From Neofusicoccum parvum (Eukaryota > Ascomycota > Dothideomycetes > Botryosphaeriales > Botryosphaeriaceae), in the NCBI GenBank assembly GCA_020912385.1, contig CP087214.1:1364001-1428000 (forward strand): a DNA stretch of 64,000 nucleotides, written 5' to 3'. Within the stretch, counting starts at the first letter, position 1. The number at the start of each line of letters is the position of its first letter. Made by a program: the position numbers and the translations under genes. Below the pieces are notes generated by a model. That model saw nothing but the letters and a program-made list of their open reading frames with translations, did not search any database and had not been told where the DNA came from. Shown here one piece after another: positions 41,571-50,698 of the stretch.

Positions 41571-43910
41571 CTATGCCGCCGCCTGCACGCCCTTCTCCAA
41601 CGCCGCGATGGCGAAATGCCCACCCAGCGTCGGCCTTGCGCGGAAGCTCTGGGCCGCCTCGCCAACATCGTCGCCGTCGCTCCAGTAGCGGTCCGGGAAA
41701 GGCGCGGTGTTCTTGCCGTTGGCGACGTACTCGTACAGGTCGTTGACGAACATCTCCTGCGTGCCGTCGGAGCTGACGGCCGCGACCCAGATCTGCCAGT
41801 CGGTCTTGGCCCACTGGATGGCGCCCTCGAGCGCGACGCCGGCCGGCTGCCGCACCGTCGGGTAGAAGTCGGACAGCGCCGTGTAGGCTGCGTCTGGGAA
41901 GACGGAGAGGTTGAACAGCTTGTCCGGGTAGTTGTTGAAGACCATGAAGTACGTCGGGTCTTGGTAGGTGAGCGTGAAGAAGGACGCGTTGGTGTCGTCG
42001 GAGATCTCGGTGCCCAGCCCGTCGCCGTTCGTGTCGGTGCCGTAGATCTGGTCGGCGAAGGAGCGACCCAGGTCCGTGTAGTTGCTCTGCGACGTCAGCT
42101 CGCCGTAGGCGGCGAGGCCGACGGCCGCCTTGACGCCCAGGTTTGTCATGTTTGTGAAGGCGCCAATGCCGTCGTTGGTGCTGAGCTGGTTCGTGGGGTA
42201 GAGGCCGTTGTCGACGAGGTAGTCGGCGTACTTTTTGAAAAGCGCGGAGTATTTGGTGGTCCAAGAAGTGTCCCCGGTGGCTTTCTGGTAGGCGAGGGCC
42301 AGGACCTGCAGGTTTCCGCACTGCTCAACCGGCATCGCCTCGTCAAGGCCGTCATCGTGGCCCGTAGCGTTCGGATAATGCGCGCCCATGTCGTGAATGA
42401 CATACGGCTGAGGGTAGGTGCCTGAGTCCGTTAGCGAGATGACTGGGGGCACAGCTGGGGCTGTGAGACTTACCGCCCTCGAGATACTGCATCATCGGCT
42501 CCAGGAGGATCTTGATGTACTCGGCATTGAACATGTAGAAGAATGGGAAGGTCGGGAAGATGATATCGACGGTGTTCAGGTTACCGTTGCTTGAGATCTC
42601 CTTGATGAACCCGAAGGGGTTGCTCGTGTCCATTGTGGAGTTGTCAACAACGACATCGATACCGCCGAAGATTTGTCGCACCGAGATCTCCAGAATAGCC
42701 GTGTAGTTCGATCCGCCGGTGGCCTCGCCAAGGCTCTGGACCTGCGCGTCGAAAGACGTAGACTCGGTGACGGCATCGTCGTGGATGTCGATGAAGTGGT
42801 CGATGGCATCGGCCCAGTCGGGGTTGTAGGCCCTGTAGTAGGGAGTCCACGGGCTGCCTCTGTAGTTGATGGCCAGCTCGCGGATGTAGCCAATGGCGTA
42901 CACGGCACTGGATGACGTGCTGACGGTGCCAAGGTCAAAGGCGAAACCGGCCACGGCCCCCGTCGACCAGGCTTCCGTGGCGTTAGTCAGCGTGCCGTTG
43001 CTGATGAACTGGCCGCGGACCGTGGAGGGAGATCCGGTCTGATGCGAGTCGGCCCTGGCGCCCCAGACTGCATAGCCCCACCGGGCCATCTCGTTCAGCT
43101 CGCCATACGGAACCTGGTTGTTGTTCCGGATTCGGTATACGGTGGTGTCACCAGCCGTATTCTGGTAAAAGGTGGTGGAATCCGATTGGCCGGTCCAAGT
43201 GTCGTCGATGTCGGAGTAGATCTGGACAGACGGTGTGGCGCCATTGTTGCCGCTTGCCGTAACCGTCAAGAACGAGAACGGCATCGATTGGCGGCGGTAG
43301 TTGTTGGGCGACACCGGCGAGAAGAAGTCAAGCTCGATGGTCGCATCTCCAGCCGTGAGGGTGAAGATGGTGTGGGTAGAAGTAAAGTTGCCGCTAACTA
43401 CAGTTGCAGACTGCGAGCCAGACTCGGGGCTGGGAACCCCGAACAGGTTGTAGGCAGTGCCATCAACGCGGGCGATAACAGCCCATGTCAGCTTGTTGGC
43501 GAACCAGAATTCAGGCTGAGCTGATGGCAGATCTGCTGCCTGGCTTCCGGGGAGCCAAGCTGGGGGGTGTCTTAGCAAAGATGACGCGAGAAAGAAGGTG
43601 CGGCTCCGAAGCATGAGGCAGGCGGGAGTGGGTGGGGAGCGACCCAATGAATGCTAAGCTTCCCGAGATGCATCTACGAACAGCTGCTAATAGCGACCTC
43701 ATCCGACAGCCACTGGGTTGCAACTCCCCACCACCTCCCCAGACAGACCCTCCACACTCGCTGGGGCTGTTCCCACTCACCTGACAGGTATGGGTTCTTG
43801 ACGGCCAATGGATACGACGGCGGCGTTATGGGACTGAAGGTCTGAGCGGAGCTGCCAATTACAAAAAAAGAGACAAGCAGCAGCCGCAGCTGGTGCGCAA
43901 GGGACACCAT
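41571..43910 (-). CDS. gtaA: Secreted glutaminase, GtaA family
   Basis: Extracellular L-glutaminase (Gln to Glu plus ammonia) related to Aspergillus GtaA. Three exons on the minus strand, 43910-43781, 43559-42474 and 42421-41571, give 688 residues, the usual family size. Splice 1 (intron 221 nt) gives NPYLSAWLPGSQAADLPSAQPEFW; splice 2 gives YLEGGTYPQPYVIHDMGAHYPN. The first ~22 residues are a signal peptide (LRLLLVSFFVIGSSA). Family blocks of the DUF5127, DUF4965 and DUF1793 regions are present, including YDIDDTWTG-like SDIDDTWTG, MPVEQCGNLQVLALAY and YWSDGDDVGEAAQSF. N-x-S/T sites are frequent. An in-frame extension to an ATG near 44144 exists, but it would hide the signal peptide. Confidence 0.95.
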
Positions 43911-46457
43911 CTTCTCGTATAGAGGCGTGAGGATTGCGGCGAGGCCGGGGGAATAACAGCAGGCGGTGATGAGCAGACTGCCGCCACAAAGCAGCAGGAG
44001 CACGACATATTTAGTTTTCCCGTGCTCGCTGCGGCGGGCTCTTGGCTTACGGAGGAGGGGCTCTCGTTCGGGATGCAATGAGACATTGCCCTGGGAGCTG
44101 GCACCGCCCTCATGCCATGTGGACCCCTTTCCCTCTGCCGCCATGGCTGCGAGCGATTACGAGCTTATGCGCGTGGCAGCCAGTTAGCAGGGCTTCTTTC
44201 TCCGAAAACAAACAGGGCAATCAGCTAGGAGAGTAGTGCGGGATGGGACTGGGCCTGGGGCGGGACGGGAGCGCTAGGTCTTCGCAGGAACGCTTGTTGC
44301 TCCCTAGGGATACCCTACCGGGACGACGCCTGAGGGGGGAGAATCCTTCCTAGAGAGATCTCGCACGCTATTCGCAAGAGATGCGGTCAATCGCGTCAAC
44401 GGGGCAGACACGGCGCACCCGGCGCGGACGGGGTCATGCGAGCGGGCGGAGGCGTTCAGTCGAGCAACAAGGCCTAAGGGCTGCCGTGTGCGTGACTGTG
44501 CAGGCCGGTGGTTGGAGATGGTTAGAGCGGACGACGTGCTCAGGCGTCGGTCTTGTGTGACTTTTGCACCCTTGTCCCATGCGCTTCCCCATGCCCAGCA
44601 AACCCGGGGGGGCGGGCGGTAATATCGGACCTAATACTGATTCTTCCCAGCGTCGTCAGTCGCGACGCGGATCATCAGCGATCAGTGCAATCTCTGCTTG
44701 GCCACGTCATGGGCCGCTTGCGTGCTCGCCGCCGTCGCTTGCTGGACCGCGTTTGGCGCAATGCCGCCGATGCTTGAGCCCGGGGAAACGCGCCACAGCC
44801 GGCTGCCGGCAGCGCGCCCAGCGTCGTCCAGCGTCCAGCGTCCAGCGTCCAGCGTCGACGAAGACCGCCAACGTCTCGCTCCGCGACGCACTGCACGTGC
44901 CGCCGACCCCATGCTCGCACGCGGGCTGCCTCCGGGCAAACCTTAAGTCTTGCAATAGCCTTTAATGAATATAGCCCTCCACCACAGCCTCCGGCCGGGC
45001 GCCAGAGGGGGTGCTGCCGCGACGCGCCATAGGCCGCGGGGCCGGGTTGGCTGTCCAGCTGGCTGCCTCTCGGCCCCGTCGACAGCGCTCGGCGAATGTT
45101 TCGGGTGCCCGAATCCGAACCACCCATGCTCTTTCTCCGTCGTTGAAGGATAAGCCGCAACGTCCGTCTGACGTGGTACCATATTTGCCGCGCCCGGCAT
45201 GGCTGCGGCGGGCGGCAGAAGCGCCGTGGTGGCACCTGACAGGACTCGGCCTATACCAAGTCCTGCACACCCCGCATCCGGCCTCGCCCCAAGGCCATTG
45301 GACCATGTCCTCAAGAAACGCCAATCTCACGTTGCAACTGCGAGCAACGCGGTGAGGCTGGACCACGATCAACCAGGATCTGGCGGCTTGGCGAGCCCAC
45401 CCGCTGACCCGCATAGAGGGCCTGCCCACGAGCGCGCCCGAACTATATCACGCGCCATTATAGACGTTTGCAACGGCAAGAGAGGTCGCAAGTAGCGGTA
45501 TCGATATATTGTGCTGAGTCCACTGTATGTTGGGGTGCCTGGGGCGCCTGATCGCGCCATCAACAGCTACCCCGCTCTCGGGCGCTCTTGCTGCAAGCCT
45601 CTCTTTGCAGCCGCCTCTTGCTTATGCTGTACATGTTGAGCCTGCAGGACTACTGCCGTTTCATTGCCTATGAATCCTTCTTTCGCCGCAGCAGCAGCAC
45701 GCGCTCGATCCCGGAGCGCCTCTGATGTCACGTCAAGCTCGAAAGTGTCGGCCCGCTCCTGGCAGCTCGTTGGGTTGGGATGCTGCTCTCGCTTCTGGCG
45801 TTCTGTATCAGGGCACGTTCCGCCAGTGTTGCATCCGATATGGTGTTTGATAGGAAAAAAGTTGCAGACTACCGTGCAGGCATTTGCTGCATGTTGAATT
45901 CGATTCCGCCTCGCCCCGTGCCTGAGTGCCTGGTCAAGTCAGCCTGGGCTATCCAACTTCGCCTCAACCTCGACCTTTTGCGAAACGTAAAGACCGTCAA
46001 GCCCCTTGAATGTCAACGTTGCGCGACATGTCGAATAAAAAAGCAGCAGAAAAAAGTATGTAAGCACAGACTTATACTCGAAGACGCTAGACAGATTTGC
46101 CCCCAAGCAATGAGCGGAACCGTGCTGCGAAGCGCGTCGTGGCAATTGTGTTGATCTTGGGCTCGACTTGATACGGTTGCGACACGAGGGTAGAGAACGC
46201 AGCGCCATCCCTGATCGTAGCCCGATACAAGACATTTCAAAATGTGAAGAGTAGGAAGGCTGTGCAACTTCACAGGAGTGCTTTGTAACAAGAAGAGAAG
46301 AAGAATGTCCAGACTTACTGAACACAAGGTCTAGAACACTTGCACGGCAAATGTCTTCTCACCGGTCGTCTTGAAAGGCTGTCACGGGTTTACCTGTGCA
46401 TTTACGAGAAGGTATTCACGAGCCGTAGGCAAGTGTAAGCGAAACAGCCGAGTAGAA
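43911..46457. other. Intergenic region between glutaminase and NSRP1-like genes
   Basis: About 2.5 kb on the upstream side of the glutaminase and the 3' side of the NSRP1-like gene. Contains the GTCCAGC minisatellite (44826-44853). GC-rich frames around 44550-45430 occur on both strands without domains. A Cys/Lys-rich stretch in a frame at 45780-46154 resembles a zinc knuckle only by chance. No gene called. Confidence 0.5.
44826..44853. repeat. 7-bp minisatellite, 4 perfect copies
   Basis: Four exact GTCCAGC units, followed by a partial copy, lie in intergenic DNA about 0.9 kb upstream of the glutaminase start. It is the second 7-bp-unit repeat in the window. Confidence 0.9.
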
Positions 46458-47636
46458 TCATTCTTTCTTGCCAGCAGCAGCCGCCGCAGCAGCATCTCTC
46501 TTGCGCTGCAGATATCTTTCTTTGGCACTGCTGACGTCGCTCTCTGTCTTCCGACTCTTGGAGACATGCTCCAATTTTGCTCTTTCCTCCGCGTCTTGGT
46601 CGGCAGCACGCTTCGCAGCTTGTTCGAGTTGGGATTCGATCAGGCGGGTCTGGCGCTCCCTCATAGCATTCCTGCCTGAGCCACGGCCTTGCGCCGCCTG
46701 ATGCTGCGTCTGAGCCGAGCGAGAGGCAGAAGCGGGCGCAGCGGCCGGCTGCTTTGGCTTCGGTGCAACGTTGAGACCAGCAGTGAGAAGCTGGCGCCTG
46801 TCTGCGACTTGTCCTTCATCGTTGATGATGACATCGACACCCTTCTCCTGCATTTCTTTGGCAAGCTCAGCGTCGGACTTCTGCTTTTCCGTTTTCTCCT
46901 CATCCACGGCTTCCGCATGGACAGCCTGAGCTTTCTCAGTGGCTTCCGTCGCCTCTTTGTGTCTCTTCTCCTCTTCATTCATCATGCTTCGATAAAAGCC
47001 AGACATGCCAGGCCCACGTTTCTTGCGCTCTGCCTCTTCCTTCTTTTTCTCCTCCTCCTCAAGTCGCAGCATCTCCTCCTGCTGCTTCTTGTATGCGTCC
47101 GTGACGAACTTCTCCTTGTCTGCAAACGCGTCGCCCTCGGCCTCGCGCTCCCGCGCGACCAGCTTCTCCTTTGCCCGGAGTTGGTCTCGCTTCCGGAGCT
47201 CCGCAGCCTCCAATAGGCCTTCCATGTATTTCGGCTTCCTCAGAGCGGCCTCCTCCTTCTCCTTCTTTTTGCGTTCGGAATCCCTAGCGTGGAGAGCGTC
47301 GTAGGCAGCATCGTAGTCATATATGCTGGAGTCTAGGGACTGGGCCTCCTCGGCCTTCTTCCGTGACTCTTTCAGGGCGGAGAGGTCGCCATACGGAGTG
47401 ATCTGGGGCTTCTTGGAAGGCTTCGAGGGGCCGGAGTTCTTCGCAGAATGTTTGGGCGCACTGGGAAGCGAGGATGGGTTGTCGAGGTCAAACACGCCGA
47501 TTTCCTCGACATTGTCAGTAGGCTTCGCGTCTTCGGTGTCGGACTCGTCGTCGCCAAAGAGAGGCTTCTTGGGTTTTGCCCGCGCAGGAGGCTGCGAGGA
47601 CTTCTTGATGTTGAGGCCGTACTTGAGGCTCGCCAT
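46458..47636 (-). CDS. NSRP1-like nuclear speckle splicing regulator (DUF2040)
   Basis: Homologue of nuclear speckle splicing regulatory protein 1 (CCDC55), a nuclear coiled-coil protein that affects alternative splicing in animals; its fungal role is little known. Single exon, 392 residues. The N-terminus starts MASLKYGLNIKK, then an acidic stretch (FGDDESDTEDAKP), as in the family. The DUF2040 core spans about residues 95-235: SSIYDYDAAYDALHARDSERKKK, KPKYMEGLLEAAELRKRD, then a long charged coiled coil ending RGPGMSGFYRSMM. The rest is Lys/Glu/Ala-rich. The start is the ATG at 47636; continuity runs further upstream, but across the divergent promoter and into the neighbouring gene. It begins 99 bp from the NFKBIL1-like gene on the other strand. 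Confidence 0.92.
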   Translation of the reverse strand: MASLKYGLNIKKSSQPPARAKPKKPLFGDDESDTEDAKPTDNVEEIGVFDLDNPSSLPSAPKHSAKNSGPSKPSKKPQITPYGDLSALKESRKKAEEAQSLDSSIYDYDAAYDALHARDSERKKKEKEEAALRKPKYMEGLLEAAELRKRDQLRAKEKLVAREREAEGDAFADKEKFVTDAYKKQQEEMLRLEEEEKKKEEAERKKRGPGMSGFYRSMMNEEEKRHKEATEATEKAQAVHAEAVDEEKTEKQKSDAELAKEMQEKGVDVIINDEGQVADRRQLLTAGLNVAPKPKQPAAAPASASRSAQTQHQAAQGRGSGRNAMRERQTRLIESQLEQAAKRAADQDAEERAKLEHVSKSRKTESDVSSAKERYLQRKRDAAAAAAAGKKE

Positions 47637-47735
47637 GTTGGCGATCTGCTGGAGGGGAAAGCACGAGGGCGGGTGTCGAGGTTGGAGCTCCGGCGGATTA
47701 TGTAATGCGGCTAAAGCGCGGTGTCTGCACAGACC
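47637..47735. promoter_or_regulatory. Very short bidirectional promoter
   Basis: Only 99 bp separate the ATG of the NSRP1-like gene (-) from the first ATG of the NFKBIL1-like gene (+). If the latter starts at its second ATG (47799), the gap is 162 bp. Any promoter must be shared or overlap a coding region. No TATA box is visible. Confidence 0.6.
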
Positions 47736-48794
47736 ATGCGCGATGTCATCGCCGCGGGCGCAACCGTCACTCCAACCACCACGACACGCGCCAGCGACAT
47801 GGCCCCGCCGGACATCGCAGAGCCCCAGGCTCGGAGGAGTGACGAATATCGTGAGGCGCGCCCTACGAAGTTCAGGTTCAAGTCGAAACGCTCCCGCGAG
47901 CACTCTCACAACGGCGATGACTCCAACCGCCGGCACAAACGCAGAAGGGAAGATGAAGAACACAGGCGGCATCGACATCACCGCCACCGCGGCCAACGAC
48001 ACAGCCCTGTCGTGAACGATGACCCAAGCGCATTTGACGATACCTACACCGCCACCACCCGTTCCGACCAGTACATGGATCCCGACACTGCCTTTCGCGA
48101 GTCTCTCTTCGATGCCCTAGCTGATGACGAGGGAGCCGCCTTCTGGGAGGGTGTCTATGGGCAGCCCATCCACACGTACCCCCAAGAGTATCAGACCCCA
48201 GCGGGGGAGCTCGAGCGCATGACAGAAGAAGAATATGCGGAGTACGTCAGGGGCAGGATGTGGGAGAAGACACATCAGCACATTATCGAAGAACGAGAAA
48301 GGCTGGAAAAGGAGAGGCAAAAGCGGAAGGCAGAAGAAAAGGCACAGCGCGAAAGCACCAGGCGCATGCACGATGATCACAACAGCTTCCAACGAAGTGT
48401 CGAAGCAAGTCTGAAGCGAGGCGAAGAGAGAAAAGCCAAGAAGAGGTGGAAAGAAGTTTGGGCCAATTATACCAAGGGGTGGGAAGATATCGCGGCAGGC
48501 ACAGCCGACAAGGAGCTTGCCGTGAAGGACTTGCTCCCATGGCCGGTGGAGTCTGGCAAAGTCAAACACGTGTCGAAAGAAGAGGTCGAACACTTCTTCC
48601 GCTCCGTACCGCTACCAGACGATGAGGTAACCACTCAGCTCAAGACTGAGCGTATTCGCTGGCATCCGGACAAAATCCAGCACAGGTTCGGAGAGCGCGG
48701 CATCGACGAGACAACGATGAAGGCTGTCACTGCCATCTTCCAGGTTATCGACCGAATGTGGAGCGAGATGCGAGACAAAAAGGCGAAGACATGA
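47736..48794 (+). CDS. NFKBIL1 (IKBL)-like protein
   Basis: Fungal member of the NF-kappa-B inhibitor-like 1 family. In animals the protein is nuclear and linked to mRNA processing and splicing. Single exon, 352 residues from the ATG at 47736 (an in-frame ATG at 47799 would give 331). The N-terminal third is basic and rich in Arg/His (RRHKRRREDEEHRRHRHHRHRG). A long charged helix follows (MWEKTHQHIIEERERLEKERQKR). The conserved C-terminal region holds RWKEVW, LLPWPVESG, and IRWHPDKIQHRFGERGID followed by an amphipathic helix, the family's signature end. The HPDK box recalls a J domain, but the surrounding helices differ and no ankyrin repeats are seen. Divergent from the NSRP1-like gene. Confidence 0.82.
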   Translation: MRDVIAAGATVTPTTTTRASDMAPPDIAEPQARRSDEYREARPTKFRFKSKRSREHSHNGDDSNRRHKRRREDEEHRRHRHHRHRGQRHSPVVNDDPSAFDDTYTATTRSDQYMDPDTAFRESLFDALADDEGAAFWEGVYGQPIHTYPQEYQTPAGELERMTEEEYAEYVRGRMWEKTHQHIIEERERLEKERQKRKAEEKAQRESTRRMHDDHNSFQRSVEASLKRGEERKAKKRWKEVWANYTKGWEDIAAGTADKELAVKDLLPWPVESGKVKHVSKEEVEHFFRSVPLPDDEVTTQLKTERIRWHPDKIQHRFGERGIDETTMKAVTAIFQVIDRMWSEMRDKKAKT

Positions 48795-49520
48795 TGACAG
48801 TATATCGGGGAAGAGGATATTCGGGCCATCCGCTGAGAGCGTGTTGTTTGCGGGCGCCGCAACCGCTCCAGGCATTCATTCCTTTTCATTCTTGATCTTT
48901 GGTGCTTACTCAACGCCTTTACAGATAAGGTGATGTGAGGGCCGCCAATATCATCCAGTTTCAATGATACCCAGGATCGAAATAGACTTCAATACCTTTA
49001 AGACACGGCTATTCATTTTGCATCAAATGTTGAGGTAGGATTCTTCTACTCAAACCAATCAAGAGAACTACAAAAGTTAACAATTCAATTCCTGGATGCA
49101 GCCTTTGAATATCCTGAATTAACTTGTGTCCTCATTATTTTCTAATACATCCGCCAGGTAGGAGACGTTCTAAGACTTCCTAAACCAAAACTACGACTAC
49201 GTCCATTCTATTTGAGCAGTTCCTCGGCCTCACAGCTCTTCGAGAAGTGCTCACCAGCACTTGATATCTACCACAAGTGTAATGAGCGAGGGCAAGCCCA
49301 CCGTCGGTCAACAATAGCGCTAGTCCCTATTGGGAAATATGTCAGCAAAAATTTCCCCCTCTTCCCCGTACCCACCAACGTTTCTTCGAAGCACATCCAG
49401 CAGTTTTCATGAGCATGCCTGCTTTCTGTGTATTCTTCTCTTCTCTCTCGTTATAATGTCAACACATCCAGTCCCTTCCATCAACACCAGCAAGTGGAGC
49501 TTCATAACTTCACAACAGCT
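48795..49520. other. AT-rich intergenic region before the tRNA
   Basis: 726 bp with several T/A-rich tracts (about 48960-49190). Holds the 3' UTR of the NFKBIL1-like gene and the tRNA 5' flank. No reading frame of interest. Confidence 0.5.
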
Positions 49521-49610
49521 GCCCGGCTAGCTCAATCGGTAGAGCGTGAGACTCTTACGCCTCTCAGAGGTGCGATCTCAAGGCTGCGGGTTCGACCCCC
49601 GCGTTGGGCT
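49521..49610 (+). tRNA. tRNA-Lys(CUU) with a 17-nt intron
   Basis: A complete cloverleaf can be drawn. Acceptor stem GCCCGGC (49521-49527) pairs with GTTGGGC (49603-49609), with discriminator T49610. The D stem is GCTC/GAGC. The anticodon stem is TGAGA (49547-49551) with TCTCA (49576-49580). The T arm is GCGGG-TTCGACC-CCCGC (49586-49602). The loop reads CTCTTA then A, so the anticodon CTT is at 49554-49556. The canonical intron after position 37 spans 49558-49574 and contains a CCTC/GAGG mini-hairpin. The mature length is 73 nt before CCA. The A and B boxes are intact and a T5 terminator follows. Confidence 0.97.
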
Positions 49611-49626
49611 CAATTCCCGACTCATC

Positions 49627-49631
49627 TTTTT
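49627..49631 (+). terminator. Pol III terminator of tRNA-Lys
   Basis: A run of five T (TTTTT) begins 17 nt after the tRNA 3' end, the usual RNA polymerase III stop signal. Confidence 0.85.
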
Positions 49632-50698
49632 GTGTTTTGGTTGTTGGACGTGGAGGTGAAGGTTTTTCTTTTGCTTGCCCCATGCGACGTTTGGACCGCA
49701 CTACGGTGCTTTCCGAGGAAGCACCGGAGGCCTGAGCGCAACTGTTTTGTCAAACTCCTTCGCACGGTTACTTGAATGTGGACGAACTATTGATTCAGGT
49801 TGTTGTTATTGGGAAGGGACCAAAATGCACAATCGAAGCACACCAACACTTCGCTGAAGCCCCAGTAGAATGAGTGTCTTAATTACGCGCCGCTTAAAGT
49901 CTGCAGGCAGGACTCCTCCTTCTTCAATTGTTCGAAGATATTAACATCTATCTACGAGATCGGTTTGAAAGATAGTGCACGTGTATACCTTCATGGGAGA
50001 TTGTATTATTCGTCCGCACGGGTCTGCATCGCTGATATTGCGCATTAGCGTCCAGATAAATATTTCAATCTCACATGTGTGATAACAATAAAGCGCTTGC
50101 AAAACTCCACCAACTGACCACATAGAGCATCTCCCGGCATTCGCCAACTGAGGGACATGTTGAAGTATCAATCCCCCACGAGGACGCTGTTGGCGCTACG
50201 CCCCTATTCAAGATAGGGCATGTGAAATTGTAAGTTCCCTTCCTTCGTGAAGTGCTCTAATCATTACCGTCATGGATTCGTAAGTCAGTAACCTCCGTTA
50301 ATACCGTCATTGATATGTTGCCCTTTCCTACCGGAAGTATGACCGCAATAAGGTTCGGTACAACAGGGGCTTCTCCTCGTCAAGATCTTTTTCACTACCC
50401 CTCACTTAACCATTCACTCGACTGTCGCGCACAAATGCAGCCTTTTCCTCCTTCTTTTTCTTTTTTTGACAGCTGGTAGACAACTCTCTCGCATCGAAGC
50501 TGTGGACATTTCCAACCCTTAGACTGCGACCGTATTGGACTTTTCGGCCCCTGTGAGACCATATCGAGGCGGAAATCTGGCACCCTTCTGTGGATCAGAC
50601 GCATTCCTCAACTTGGACTCCCACTTGTGCGGTGCATCGACCCCGGACAAACACCACACCCTTGGGATATTTTGCCATCATTGCGTGACCTCTTGGCG
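49632..50698. other. Intergenic region between tRNA and DUF7587-like gene
   Basis: About 1.07 kb with moderate AT content. Holds the promoter and 5' UTR of the next gene. The frame of that gene is open about 24 codons upstream of its first ATG, without a start codon. No other feature seen. Confidence 0.5.

Noticed and set aside
43911..44144. N-terminal extension of the glutaminase with an extra hydrophobic segment
   Set aside because: Starting at 43910 places a clean signal peptide at the N-terminus, as expected for a secreted enzyme; the extension would bury it.
45780..46154. Cys/Lys-rich stretch (CQRCATCRIKKQQKK) resembling a zinc knuckle
   Set aside because: Too few and irregularly spaced Cys/His; the frame has no homologous context and lies in the 3' flank of a gene on the other strand.
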